DNA of 64,000 nt, from assembly GCA_001939145.1 (NCBI GenBank), contig LSRX01000592.1:302839-366838 (forward strand). Reading direction: 5' to 3'. The DNA comes from Symbiodinium microadriaticum (Eukaryota; Sar; Dinophyceae; Suessiales; Symbiodiniaceae). The translations under genes and the position numbers were made by a program. Positions 1 through 13,102 of this stretch are shown here, one piece after another (position 1 is the first letter of the stretch; every line of letters begins with the position of its first letter). The notes below the pieces were generated by a model. The model had not been told where the DNA came from and made no database searches. It saw only the letters and a list, made by a program, of their open reading frames with translations.

Positions 1-754
1 CTCTTGTGTAGCCTGGGTACAGAGCAGAGCCTACAGGAGCTTGCCCATGCTTTGCCCTGCATGCCGAGGGCTCATGGGCAGCCGCGTTCAGAGCTGTATG
101 CACTTCTTCTCCGGAGCGATAAATACGTGTGCAGAAGTTTAATAACTACCCTCGAGCCCCGAAGTCGAGCTCAGAACAAATGCGCAACAAACTTCCACTC
201 CTCCAGAAGCGTTTTGACCTCAATGACTTTGGTGTTGGTGTAGACAGGCAAGGTCAGGACTTCATCGCATCCTCACAACAGGCGCTGCTGGAACCTACCG
301 TTCAGATTCAAGGCTTGAACTGAATAGTATAATTTTGAGCCCCAAAACCCCTATTCTAATTATATAAGGCCCCTATGTTACTCTCCGTAATGCTGAGAAC
401 GGTGGAAAGCCATCCGAAGCTTTGCCGAGATCGGCCGGACAGTCCTGGGATCTTTATCTGCACTTCCTTGACACTCAAGCTGGGGGGATCACTGCCAATG
501 CCTGCCGCACATCTAGGAATCTAGGCGAACCGGCATGTGGCTGCAGACCAAATTTGAATTTACCCTGGCTTTCTGCAACCAGCATGTGTTCCTACCTCGT
601 AACAACAGCGACTCGATGCCGCAGCTCCTGTGCAGCTCTAAACTTCTGCTGCTTCTCTAAGGTTGCTCGGCGCAGATTCCCGCAGCCCCGGGCAAGGCTT
701 GGCGGATGTCTGTTCAGATCTTGGTCTCAAAGATTGCGGCGCATAGGTTTCCCT

Positions 755-836
755 GGGGCTCCAGTTACCTAAATAGTGGGTTACTAACCATATATTATGT
801 ACCCCAGTAACCTACTATTTAGGTAACTGGAGCCCT
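755..836. repeat. Foldback (inverted-repeat) element
   Basis: Two arms of 31 bases (755-785 and 806-836) are inverted copies of each other with two mismatches around a 20-base loop. The core GTTACCTAAATAGT is AT-rich. It has no coding potential and resembles a small foldback or MITE-like element. Confidence 0.85.
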
Positions 837-3800
837 AGGGTTTGGTTTGGTTGGGAGGGATCATGAAGCCTGGCTTCGACTGGTCCACCCAACGATTGGC
901 TCCACACATGCGACGCAAGAAACACCTGCCGACTTCGGTGCTAGCACGACAGGCCCTTGTGCAGAAAAATGTCCAGGCTGGCAAGCGAACTTTCGGGCGA
1001 AGGGTGGTTTGCGCTTGTCCTTTGTTTCTGGTTGCAGTGCTTCAACTGGCCCTGTCCCAGTTTCAGTCTCAGGCCGGCCTGTTGCCCTCTGGTGGCTACC
1101 CTTTTGTTGCACGGACTTGTACATGCCTCTGGCGGCTGCCCTAAACCCAAACCCTGAAGTGCCAGGAGCAACAGGGCACAACTGGCAAGCCGCACGGGCC
1201 TTTGGGCTGCCACACCTCCATGATGCCCTGCTTGAACTCTGGGCTCCTGACCCAGGAAGAGGGAGTGTGATCTGAGAGCTTATGATGACCTCAAGGGCTC
1301 TACTCTACAAGAAGGACTACTTTGGCAAATCTACGCCATCCAACGGCAGCGCGGAAGCTTCAGGCAGACCAGACCCGATCTAAATACATCCTCAAGAGTC
1401 AAGAATCAAGAGCGCTGAATGAACATGTGCGTATTAACAGCAAGGGGCTTGGCCACCAGCGCCAAAGGCTTCTCCATGGCTGATGAACAGTGGCGGCTTT
1501 GTTTAGCCGCTTAGCCGAATCAACCGCTAGACTGACGTAATTAACCCACATCGCTTCAACTTCGATGCACACATGCAAAACGCACCGCAAGACCGCACAT
1601 CCTGCTTCTAGCAAGGCACCGTCACCAATAATTGGTTCGAGCATGTTCGAGCATGAGCGGCATTGGCACAATGCAATGCTAAATATTAAAGCTGCTTCCG
1701 CTAGGTGCAACATGCTAGCCTATGGCTAAATATATTCGAAGTACTCACGGCCTGGCAAGGCCAAAGCCAACGAACAGTCTGAGGCTTGAGTCAAATATCT
1801 CTGCCTCTACCGCCATGTCCCACAGAGAAGCGCTATCCTGAGCAGGCTTGCATGGCCGTGGCAATGAGGCAAAAATTGGGCATCGTTCGAAGTTTTGCAG
1901 GCTCCGGCAACCTAAACCGCAAGTGGCCAAACGAGGTGGGGGTTGCTGAATTCACCAAAAACCGGAACACTCTTTCTCCGCGTTAACGCATCGCTCCCTC
2001 AGAACACGTGCGTGCAAGATTGGGGGCTCCAACTCAAGAGGTTCAGGGAAGGTTCATACATTGACAAGGGAAGGCACCGGATGATCCCCGGCAAAAGCTT
2101 CGTCATCCAAAACCTTGTACTCTAAAACCGGGACCCTAAGCCCAACCTTGCAAGCCGCGAACCGACACGAAGTGGCTGCCGAGCTTCGTCTGCAGACGCC
2201 ACAGCTAGCACGGTTTCGTCTGTCGGATGCCTGCAGAAACATCTTCGTTGCTAGGAGGAGTTCAGAAGTGTAGCGTGGGCCCTACGGCTTTCATCGCTGC
2301 TGTTTGAATCTGTACATAGGAGACTGACTAGGTTTCGGACTTCAGGTGTTTTGGTCATGCCTGACAGGTTATTGAACCAAAGTTGTGCCATGTTCCACGA
2401 AAAGTTGGTGGCCAAGGTTAGTAGTGCTCTGCCAGGTACGAGATGCATATGGCCCATCGGTCCATCCTGATCTTGACCCGCGTGGTTGACCATCGTGTTT
2501 GTTACCTCCGATGCTACGGCTAAGCCTTGTCACTTTGAGGAGTTACGAGCTTCTTAAGAGCAGACCGAATGAATGAGGGTAATAAGTGACGAGCAACTAG
2601 AGGCAAGGCGACCAGCCAAGACTACAACCTAACCCGCACACGGTGGAAAAAAAATTTGGCTCGTAGGTCACCCTGGCTTGCTGTCACCACGACAAGCACA
2701 GCAATGGCAAACAACGGGTCCCTGTTAAGCGCCCGGAACAGCAACAATGGACACAAGCCCCAGCACCAAGTTGGTCAGCAAACACATGGCCAAGGGAAGT
2801 CATCGCATGTCTGGGCTCTAAAGTGACGTCTAGTCCGATCGCCCAGGTCCCCGCACCAATCCACAGAGCAAATAGGCTGCCGGTGCCACTTGAAGTTGGC
2901 CATAGGTCCTCAAGATTGGTGGCTCTGTGAGTTTGACTCTCCAAACCAAGAGCGCTCAGCAAAACCGGCCTGCAGCGACGTGTCGGGTGTCCCAAATCTT
3001 GAAACTGCCATCGTCGGCACCTGGGGGAAGGAGAGCTGCTAACTGTGTCTGTGTGAAGGAGGGCCTACAGCAACACCATGTGTTTGTGGCAGCTTCCCTT
3101 GCTCTCTAGATCTCTAGGACGGAGCAGCAGCTACAGGAGCCCTCAGCAGGTCAGCAGGCGCAAGGATGGGTTTTGCCCGCTGCGCAGTTCGCAGAAGCAG
3201 TGTGACGGCCGGGCCAAAGGCTTCGCCTTCTGCCATGGCCGGAAGCATTATCCACCCTCGGGCTTCAAAGATCGGAAGTCCCAGTAAGGAGGCCTAGAGC
3301 CCAACGTCTTTTGCAATATCCGAAAGGGCAGATGGATAAGAATTCTCTGCAGCACAGCCCGAAGATGCTAGTCAGTCCACAGAGGCACGTCTGTGAACCC
3401 CGCGTGGCCTCTGCAGGACTTCGACCCGATCTAAGAGTCTAGAAGAGCATGGATGCTATCGGTCAGAAGGGATTATTAGCACTTCCGACACATGGCTTCG
3501 ATAGTGTGGTAGAACAAACGGCTGCCTGCCCAAGCAGCGAGCGACTCACTAGCGAATCTCGAGCGACCGTCTTCGGCCGAATATGCTCAAGGTTGGAGCC
3601 TTTGCCTCGCCCCACTTTGCGTGGAACCTTGACACCACGGCCAAAACGCTTGAATTTCCACATCTTTGGCGGCATTGTCTGGGCTAGCCAAAAGGGCATG
3701 ACCTCACCCGGGCACGCTATTGTCTCCGCGTGAAACCTCACCTGTGGAAAGCTCGCCGACGGTCCTGGCCAAGACACCCAAGGGTTTTTGGGAGGACATG

Positions 3801-5173
3801 GACCAAGTTTCATGCAGAGGACTTTGCCAGCCAAAATGTCGCATGTTGCCCGCTGCGGATCCTTATGCAGAGCCCGTGGCTCCACTGGCACAGCCATCAA
3901 GACGGAAACCCGGCATGCCCCAAACGTATGGCCAAACCTGAAATACTGCACCCTCTCCTTCCACAACTTACGCCTGCTAGCCCCCGCTCTTCATGGCAGC
4001 CCATCGGCAGCGAGGCTCAGTAGGAGTGCTCCAGATAGAGACTCAGAACTGCCGACATCAGCGGGCACTCAACATAAACCACCGGAAAAGGCAAACGGCC
4101 TCATCTTGATCATTTTCGCCCTCAGTTTTGCAAGATCATGCTGACCCGAATAGGAGTTTGGTACGGCACGAACGAATTGTGTTTTCCAGTCGGAAGCACG
4201 GCTCATTTCTCGCAGCCAGGTCGCATCATCATGGCTTTCCTTCCTTGGTCGAAGAATGGGCCAAGCGGCCAACCCGTCCCCAACAACCGCAGCCCTGTCA
4301 ACATCGCACGAGTCAAGCCATTACAGGTGGTCCACACTTCTTCTCTTCTCCTCTATCGGCTCTCTCGCCCCCCGGCCACTCCACGGGCGCCGCCCGACGC
4401 GCTGGGTTTTCAAGGGTCTGTTGAGCTTCCACCAGTACGACTGAAAGATCTCTGTCACGCGCACCAACGACTGTCTTGCGTGCAAGTGCAGTCTCAGACC
4501 CCACCTGGCTCGACTGCCTGCGGCTTCCCAGTAGCGCTCTGCGATTGAAGATGGGAATTGTCAGGCTTCGTGCGTGCGGGCAGGCATGTCCGCGTACAGC
4601 TGCGTACGTTCATGTATCTCTGTGCGTATGTACACGCCTATCCTAGGGTGACGAATCGGATATGAGTAGCTGCTTCGTGCGATTTAGCAGGACTGCCATG
4701 ATCAGCCCGAGAATTGCATCAAAAGGTGATGCCTATGTTACACGGTACCTTCCCGTCAAGCATCCTGAGATTTGGAATCTGGACAAAGATGAAGGCCCAC
4801 CTTGCGCATTCTGCAAGCATTCAGTGCATGAGTCGGCTTCCCGCGATCTGAACAACGACACATTGGAAGCCACAGCTGCGGCTTAAGTGCGTCACAACGA
4901 CTATTCATCGATGACTGATGCGACGAAGTTTATTTGCGCGCCGACTGCTTGGACTGTTGCGTAGCGAGCTCAGGCCGGGCAGTTAAAAGCAAGAGTGCTA
5001 TATGTGAACTGGCTGTGGTGCCAATGATACACTTGACATGAAGGATGTGTCGAACTGAGAAATCTAGCCGCCTCCAGTTGGGGACATTCGTCCACGAGGG
5101 GAAGACGGGGACGAGGCATCTGACCTGCAGATGTCTCGACAGGAGCCCCCGAAAACAACAAACATGAACAAAC

Positions 5174-5390
5174 ACACACACACACACGTGCATATATATA
5201 TATATATATAGTATGCATATATATATATATATATATATATTTATTTATTTATTTATTTATTTGTTTATTTACATGTACATATATACGTATAAACATGTAC
5301 ACATCTACACATAGATTTGTATATGTGCATACCTAGTATGTACGTGTATGTGTGTATGTATGTGTGTATATATATATATATATATATTGC
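5174..5390. repeat. Dinucleotide and tetranucleotide microsatellite cluster
   Basis: (AC)n at 5174-5187, two (TA)n tracts at 5193-5240, (TTTA)n at 5240-5272 and another (TA)n at 5367-5387. A further (TA)n block is at 5973-6015. They are non-coding. Confidence 0.95.
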
Positions 5391-5974
5391 TTGATTGCTG
5401 ATTTGTTTTTAATGTATAGAGAGAGAAAGAGAAAGGCAGAAAGAGTGGGAATGAGAGAGCGAGCGAGCGATGTAGACATGTGTAGATATAAAGTATCCAT
5501 AACCAGGAAGAACACTGCAAAACTTCGATCGGTAATTGCACATGCGAAAGGCAAACGTCAAGTGGAAGAACAGGTCAATCATGTGCAACTACAGTGCAAC
5601 TACGCCTTGTCGGAAGCACTGTATATCTCTCGCCTCGCATCATCATCCAGTTTTAGCCGCGGCGGCGGCGGCGGCGGCCCCTGGCTGTGTCCATGCTTTG
5701 CCAAACAGAAACTAGAATTTTCAGAAGGATGCATGGTAGGCATGTAGAACAAAAGGCGAAGCCCAGGAAGACGAGGGTGTTTGCGGCCATCTTACCGCGG
5801 AAAGTACCGGTTAGGAGTGCTTGGCCGGTCGGTCACGCTGAACCACAGTCTGCACTACTCGCCGAGGCGGCCTGCAAGTGACAGGGCCACCAACCGGATG
5901 CAAAAGGTGGAAAAGCCATTGGCCGTCAAACCAAGCAGTGGAACCGTAAACCCAGAACGCTAAGCAGTGTGATA

Positions 5975-6015
<41 letters not shown>

Positions 6016-7599
6016 CGATATTGCTCTATATCATTGGCATTAGTCTGGGACAGCTTGCACCTCTCTGCCGTCGGAGCCGGTGCTGGAGGGGCTGCCGCTT
6101 GCGACGGACCCTCCTTTGGACATTGTCGACATGACTCGCTGGCCCAGGCGTCGTCAAGAACTGTCGATCATAGGAACCACACATTTGTTGCAGCCTCCAC
6201 AGCCACAACAAGTGTGCATCTCGCTTTCCACCAGCAGCAAGCACTGCAACTTGTCACCTACAATTTCCTGTGCGCCACGTAACTGTCGTGCAGAAGAGAG
6301 CAAAGATGCGGGAGAGGTTCTCAGCCATCGCTACTATTGTGAGCAGTTTCACTACGGATCTTACTCTGCTAGCTACGAAACCCATCACCACATTTTGGAC
6401 AGGCACATATTACGGCTGTTGGTACGTTTGGGCTGGGAGGTCTCATTGCCAGGACACCATGCAGCCGCGAGAACTAGGACTACACCTGGGTAGACACGTG
6501 CGCTACCGGTCACGTTGCGCGACAAGTATGTGCAGCAAATGCAGCTCGTTGAGACATCATCGTAGCATCATACCAACTAGGGGCTTGGAGGCAGTCCTGA
6601 CATGAACTTGTCCCGGTTTAGTCCTCACGACTGCGGCTTGACACCCGGCTCTGCAGATCAAACTACAATCAACGAACGCTCAAGACGCTTCAGAGCGCGG
6701 TGCTTTCAGACTGCTGAGCCATGCCTTGGAAGCTCGGCAAGAACAATCACCCCCTATCTTCATAGCGGCTCTCATGCTAGACTGTCCAAGCAAGGGAGGC
6801 TGGCGGAATGCTTGCATTGAGAAAGTGCCCCCAATCCTTTCCCTTTCCGAGGAGGCGGTTCTGGCACTGGTTCTGGCGAAGGTGTAGCTGGCTCTTCTGG
6901 CCTAGCAGGGCTTGCCCGGGTCACGGGGCCATGGGCGAAGTTCGAGCTCAGCGGCTCGGCTATAACTCCCATCCTGGAATGTAGTGAAGTTGAAGACGGA
7001 GAAACAAGAGGTCCTTGTTACACCTGTGCTGGATGAAGACCAAACGACCCGAACACGGAAACCACCCGGGGCGATGCCTCTTCCCGAGCAGCGGAAGCAT
7101 GCGGCTTTGGGAACCGGCCTCCTGGGAGCGCAGTTCGTGCCTGGAGATTTCGACTTCGGAGCTCGGCGTCGCAGAGGTTACAGGGCTAGTATCGGGACTT
7201 TGGTCTAGGGAAATCTAGGGAATCTAGGCAGCTTAAGTATATGGGCCCTTGTACGGGTGGCGCGATACCAATTCTTCCAGACCCCAAATCAAATGGACCG
7301 TCGTGCTTGCGTCCTGGACTCGGTTTCAGGGCTTACGGTTGGCATGCAAACTGCATACCACCTCAGAGTGGGGCTTAGGAGTTTGGGGCTTCGGGTGTTG
7401 GCAAAATGTCGCATTGGTGCAAACACTTCATCGCTTGCCAAAAGGAATGCAAAGCTAAACATCGTGGGGCACGCGCTCACCCTGAGAAATCTCAGTTGCC
7501 CAACGTACTACAGGGGCCTGAAGAGTTAAAATGGGGTGCTGGGTATATGATACTATAGTCCGGGACCGTCATCAACGGAAATCGGTCGCAAAACTCAGA

Positions 7600-8475
7600 T
7601 CCCTATCGCACCCTAAACCCTAAACCACTAATTATGCCTGGGCCCCAGACCCTCAAAGGCCTATAGGCCTTAAACCCTAAACTCGAGCGAGCATCCAAAT
7701 GATGTGGACGGTGTGGCCTTGGGTAGGGTTTTGGCTTTCGCTCCGTTGGGTCGAAGGTGCGGCGCTTCAGGGGCCAAGCCCTAAACCCCGTAACCCCAAA
7801 TCCTACACTCCTAAACCCCTAAGCGAAACCCTAAACCCTAAACCCTAAACCCCAAACCCTAAACTCCTAAACCCCTAAACCCCAAGCCCTGAAAGTCGGG
7901 CATACACGGCCTCACCACTTCCCACACGCGAAGCGTGTAGTATGGCGAGGGCCGAGGCGCCGGCCAATCCTGTCACTCTCGAAGAAAGAAGGGAGAATTA
8001 GGGTGTTGGGCTTAGGGTTTTGGGTTTTAGGGTTTTAGGGTTTTGGGCATAGCATTATGGGTTTTAGTTTTTTTTCATGGGTTTTAGGGTTTTTAGGGCT
8101 TGGGGTTTTGGGTTTTGGGTTTAGGGTTTTATAGACTGTAAACCTACTACAAGATACCACACTATACTAGGATACACTACAGCCTACTACTATCATAAAG
8201 TCTCTTCTACAGTAACATACTATAGTATATTCTACTGTTCTATAGTATACCTTACCTTACATTACTTTACTATACGATACTTTACTATACTAACTATCGA
8301 TACTATGCGCTGCTCTGCTCTGCATGCTATGCCGCTGTGCTATGCTCTACCTTAGTAGACTGCACTATGCAGCAATATACGAGCGGCAATCCTCTCATCC
8401 GGGATCCTCCTAAACCCTAAACCCTAAACCCTAAGCCCTAAGCCCTAAACCCTAAAGCCCTAAACCCAAAACCCT
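7600..8475. repeat. Telomere-like repeats in opposite orientations
   Basis: CCCTAAA-type units dominate 7600-7890, TTTAGGG-type units 7990-8130, and CCCTAAA units return at 8411-8470. Between them at 8140-8390 is an ACTATA-rich stretch. Units are degenerate, so this is interstitial and old rather than a live chromosome end. Confidence 0.9.
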
Positions 8476-8559
8476 ACAAGGCCACCTTGAGCAGCTCAAT
8501 TTGCTGTGCCGAGCGGGGCCATGTGACCTCCGCCCAGGGCTCGGTGTCCTCGTCGGCGG

Positions 8560-8680
8560 AGAGTAAAATTAATATGATATAATATAGTATAGTGGAATAT
8601 ACTTGTAATGTAATGTAATATAATTGTAATATAATATACAATAGGATAATATAATAAAATATAATAGAATATAGTTTCGG
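8560..8680. repeat. AT-rich TAATA/ATATA tract
   Basis: About 120 bases are built from short AATATAATATA-like words. The tract is non-coding, and similar tracts occur at 32860-32945 and 35870-36000. Confidence 0.9.
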
Positions 8681-8967
8681 GGCAGTGCCAAAACCAAGGG
8701 TGCATCGTGAGCTCTCGTGGCTTTAATGGGTTCAGCGCTTTTGACTGGCAAGCTGCTGTGCAATGGGCTGGGATATGGCGGGACTGTAAGCGCTCAGTGG
8801 CACTACTTCCCCAGCCCGCCTCCGAAAGGACTACTTGCAAGTTCATGGTTGGCTATCTGTAAAAGGTGACAAGGACCTTAAGTGAGGCTGCGAGTAAGAA
8901 ATGCTATACCGGATAGCTTCATCTTGCTTATAACGTGTTTTTGACTAGCCATCAGCCTTCGTCAAAC

Positions 8968-9057
8968 ATCGGCCAAAGCTGTTGAGACATATTCCAGACA
9001 GAGGACCTGGATGGCATCGTAGGTCGACTGCAGGAGCGGATCCCTTGGCTTCTGCTC
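8968..9057 (-). CDS. Isolated candidate exon, 30 codons
   Basis: Between an AG acceptor (CTGTCAG) and a GTTTGA donor, a 90-base frame reads KPRDPLLQSTYDAIQVLCLE followed by YVSTALAD. Composition and hydrophobic spacing suggest an amphipathic helix, and it sits beside a long trinucleotide repeat field. No neighbouring exon could be joined with confidence, so it may belong to a gene further left or be chance. Confidence 0.3.
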
Positions 9058-9144
9058 CTGACAGGACTTCTTTCCGCAACTCCTTTGGCCAAAAAAAGAG
9101 TTTGGGAAAGATTTTGGCACCATGTTTAGCCGTGGCATTCTTTG

Positions 9145-9228
9145 TCGTCGTCGTCGTCGTAGTAGTAGTAGTAGTAATAATAGTAATAATAGTAGCAGCA
9201 GCAGCAGCAGCAGCAGCAGGTGTTGTTG

Positions 9229-9260
<32 letters not shown>

Positions 9261-9298
9261 GGTGGTGGTGGTGGTGGTGGTGTAGTAGTAGAAGTAGC

Positions 9299-9342
<44 letters not shown>

Positions 9343-9740
9343 CAGCAGCAACAACAGGAATAGACATAGTAGTACTAGTATAGCAGAAGCTGCTGCTGTT
9401 GTTGTTCTTGTTGCTGGTGAATGTGTTGCCGTTGCCGCTGCCGCCGCCGTTGTTGTTGTTGTTGCTACTGCCGCTGCTGGTCTTGGTCTTGCTCTTAATT
9501 AGTCTTGCTCTTGTAGTTGCAGGCGCTGTGGCTGTAGCGTTGTTGTTGCTGCTGTTGATGGTGGTGGGGGTAAGTGGTGGTGGTGTGGGGGTTTGATGCT
9601 GGTGCTGGCGCTGGTGCTGTTGCTGTTGCGGTTGCTGGTGCTGGTGCTGGCGCCGGGGTGCTGGTACTGTCGCTGTTGCTGTTGTATTAGTGGTAGTCAT
9701 AATCGTAGTAACAGCAGCAGCATTTGCTGTCGTTGTTGTT
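9145..9740. repeat. Trinucleotide repeat field
   Basis: Consecutive blocks of GTC, GTA, AGC, TTG, TGG, AGC and TTG/CTG units run for nearly 600 bases. Long open frames here (poly-Ser, poly-Val, poly-Leu, poly-His) exist on both strands and all frames and are artefacts of the repeat. A single N at 9820 follows. Confidence 0.95.
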
Positions 9741-9759
9741 GGCAGCGCCGCCCTTCGGC

Positions 9760-12367
9760 GCCGCGGAAGGTGTTACACTTTCCATCCGGCCGAGGTCATT
9801 GGCGGGTCAATGGGGGAGGNGGGGTTTAGGAGCATCCGTTTGCCTCTATACATGCAAAGTTCTCGATGTTTAGAGCTTCGCTCCTTCTCACTGCGATCTT
9901 CTTCTCGTTCTGGTCTTGTCGTCTCTAGAACATAGCTTCTGCCAAGAAGCGAAATGCTCCGTAGTTCCAACGCTTTCTGTACGTTCGCATTGTTTGGGTG
10001 TGCCGCCTGTTTGACTGTGCAAGACCACATTCCTCGACAATTACGGCGCATTTCCGTTGTCTCTGCCTACACTTTCCTCCTTCGTCGGATGTTTTTTTTG
10101 CCACTAGGGTCCAAAAAGCCAGTTGTTGCGTTTTCAGGCTCGAACATGTTGGTATTTACGGTTTTTGGCAAGCGTCGTTCTTTCCCGACACGTGGCTGGT
10201 ATGTACGAGATTTTCCGCGACTGACCGTTTCGTGCGCGAAGACAGCATATTCAATGGTATCTGCAGCACTTTCGGCAAACTGCGGTGCGATCGATTCTGG
10301 ATTTCTGGAATGATGCTCGACACGAATTGGCCTTTATGCTGTGGCGGAAGCAAGGGTTCCTGAGCAGGTTAGTACTTTGTGTTTCGAGAGACGTCGATTG
10401 AAAGCTTCCTGGGTCGTGCCCTGTGGAACCGATGAACCCGACTCGTGCCCTGTGGAACTGCTGAAAGAGATCTGCGTTTGCTGCAGTTCCTCACGACAGG
10501 CATAGTTAATCAAGGGTATCTCCTGGATATTCTTAGCTGCTCTCCTGCGCAAAGTTTTCCCGAAACGCGCTTGCGCAGAAACCTGGCAGAAACCCCTACG
10601 GTTTTTGTGGCGGCGAGAGGCGGCGCTGCCTTGTTGTTGCTGCTGGTGTTGTTTTTGGTTGGGTATCGTCGTAGCTGGCGGTGACGCCGGTTCATCATCG
10701 TCGGCGCTGCTGATGCTGATTCTGGTACTCATTCGGATAATGCTGTTGCCGGGGATGTGGTGGTCGTGGTTGTGCTTGTGCTCGTCAATGGCTTCCCGCC
10801 GCTGCTAAGGCTGGATTTCTTGAACTGCCCGTTGCTCACACCCTGACTCAGTCTGATGCGCCGAACTACCATTCATTTGAGTCTTAGCTTTCTCTGCACT
10901 CGGCTGCATGTGATACACTTGGCGAGATGGCTATGCAAACACGAGATTACTGTAGCGAAAATGGCCTTCAACCGTCTAGTCTAGGATAACATGCACTTCC
11001 GCAAGGCTCCTCAAGATACTGCAGTGGCCCCCTCTCGAGCAAATTGCGCTTGATGAGCGCCTTGGGCAGACAAAACAGCATCTGTACCGGAAAGCTTCGA
11101 AACTGCTTGCGACTATCGAACATTGCTCTCCGCACTAGATGTATCCTTTGCCGGCAGGCAGTCGCCCAGCACAACTCAGACGCCAAGTTCTTGCGAGTCT
11201 GAACACTGAACATCACCAGATTTACTACCATGATCACAAAGACTCTCCTCGCTACGGTGGTATAAGTTATAAGTAAAACACCCTATCGGCGCGTTGCTCG
11301 AACGGCTGCTGGGCAATCACATGCCTTCATCTTCGTCTTGTGCTCGATGCGCTTCCTGGCATCATCTTGCTTCTGCTTCCAACCTGTAGGAGAGGCAGCG
11401 GTTTCTGCAGGCAACCCCACGAATTTCACCCACGAAGCCGGGGCTCCCAAAAGGAATCCGGAATCTGTTCACTGTATCCCGAACATCATACTCCATAGAA
11501 AGCTTCGAGTCCCATTTCCCCCGTCATTAGCAGCATAAACATCGACACGACGACAGCGGATGACGGAGCGGGCATGCATGAGGGGTTCGTTGCAGACAGC
11601 AGAGATGCGGGTCTTTACCTTACACGACGCACCCGATCCGTCTGCTAGTAAAGATCAACTACTCACTTCGCTGAGTGTCTCATTTGAACGCCTCGGCGCT
11701 TGCATGGGCAAAGGTCAGGGAATCGCCCCAGCTTCCATCTACAAGTTTGATTCACGTCCTCAATGGGTATCAGATCCGGGCAGTCCCCGGAGAGTCCGCT
11801 GTCCCAAAGAGCCGGCCTGCGATTCTGGACAACATCCTCGGATGGGGAGGTCGCTTGGTCTCTTTTCCCCCGAAACTGCCAGTCGCCCTGCGAGCGAGCC
11901 CATCCAACCCTTTCCCATGTAGCCGTGATGACGAGACAGGTTGACATGCCTGGAGTACCCGGAAGGCTTGCTCGGTATGAAAAGGAAACAGGGAGGGCAC
12001 CATTGCGGCTGCGCAGCTCTTGATGATTCATCGTGTCATGCAACCGCTTGTCCCTGACGATGCGGACGTGATCGTACCAGGCCTGGACAGCTTCAATTTC
12101 GGAAGCCAGTTAGGATTCAGAACATGCGGTCTGGTCTCCAACCAGCCTTTACGAGCCGCCGCACCAGCTCGTTGTCGCTGAGGTTGGAAACGCCACCTCA
12201 ATAAAGGATTCTAAACTGTAGAAGGTTTTCTCGCGAACTGCAACGGATAAACGGAGAGCTTGGCTTCTTCACCTTTGCATCTACATGGCACCTCCAATGT
12301 CTGCGCTGCGGAAACAATTCGGAGCCCTAGCAGAACCACCCTGCTTAGCAGCGGCGAGGACCAAGTC
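9760..12367. other. Probable intergenic region downstream of gene 1
   Basis: Only the weak stretch at 10968-11237 has any CNBD-like character. Other frames are short and low in complexity. A polyadenylation signal cannot be recognised with confidence, as is usual for dinoflagellates. Confidence 0.45.
10968..11237 (-). CDS. Weak candidate coding stretch
   Basis: A frame of 89 codons on the same strand as the real genes reads, in part, RRAMFDSRKQFRSFPVQML and NLLERGPLQYLEEPCG. The first part resembles the A-x-x-x-F-P linker of the CNBD genes and the second a middle strand ending R-G, but spacing and neighbours do not build a domain. It could be a decayed copy of a CNBD gene downstream of gene 1. 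Confidence 0.2.
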   Translation of the reverse strand: MIMVVNLVMFSVQTRKNLASELCWATACRQRIHLVRRAMFDSRKQFRSFPVQMLFCLPKALIKRNLLERGPLQYLEEPCGSACYPRLDG

Positions 12368-13102
12368 TCAATATATCCGAAACTGCAATCCACGCCCCGT
12401 GCCTCCTGCAAGCTCGCCCTGATACCTCTGCCACACACCTGGCAAGCGACAGGGAAAAGAGAAGTTTCCCGAAATCAAAGCAAACGGCCAGAATTTACAT
12501 ATCTGCAGAACTGCACAGGGCTCGGATAGTTCTTCGTAGACGTCCCGCATGCGAGCGACTCTCATAGAACTATGGCTTAAGCCCCCTATTCGCCCTCTGA
12601 CCATGCCAAAGATCCTGAACCTCAACTGGAAAGGCAAAAAAACGGTGCCTTTGCGGATGGCCACCCTTTCCAGCATGTCTTTGAGCTCCGCAGTCTGCTT
12701 CTTTTGCTCCTTCACCTTGATTGAAGTGTTTTGATGTGTTTTGGGTGTCCCCGGCTTGGGTGTGCGTAGGGCTTACCGCATAGGTTCTAGAGGGTGGTCG
12801 TGGGCTTTAGGATTACTCGCCGCGGTGCACTGCTCCAAGTCAAGGCCTGTGCTGTCCAGTGTCGAAAGAATATTTTGCCCTCACCGAGGCTGTGGACAAA
12901 AGGACCCCTGAGACCTACCATCATTGATTCATGATGATTTTTGTGACAGCTTCTGAGGTGGAGGGCCTGACACGAATCCCTCCAAGATGCCAGGCGTTGG
13001 TGTGCGGTCTTCGAAGGGTACCTCAGGAGCAATCAGAGTTATACCCTGAATCCAAAATTTGATCCCAAAGTTGTTCCGTAATGGTGGTCTCCTGGTGCTC
13101 TC
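12368..13102 (-). CDS. Gene 1 C-terminal helical tail exons
   Basis: Three exons continue in phase from CNBD-5: 13045-13102 (EHQETTITEQLWDQILDS), 12967-13021 (YPSKTAHQRLASWRDSCQ) and one starting at 12715 (VKEQKKQTAELKDMLER). The last has heptad-like Leu spacing and high charge, as in a short coiled coil. From 12715 the frame stays open to a stop at 12368, so it is treated as the terminal exon. A GTGGCC donor after VKEQ...LER would instead allow further exons. There are no known motifs beyond coiled-coil character. Confidence 0.5.

Larger units (their letters stand above)
1..7599. other. No supported gene
   Basis: Apart from the foldback at 755-836 and the microsatellites at 5.2-6.0 kb, I find no frame on either strand with convincing protein character, splice sites or family motif. 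It is presumably intergenic sequence downstream of gene 1, or long introns of an unseen gene. Confidence 0.5.

Noticed and set aside
8945..9700. Long open frames of poly-Ala, poly-Thr, poly-His, poly-Leu and poly-Val
   Set aside because: They arise on both strands and in several frames from the same trinucleotide repeats and have no flanking unique protein sequence.
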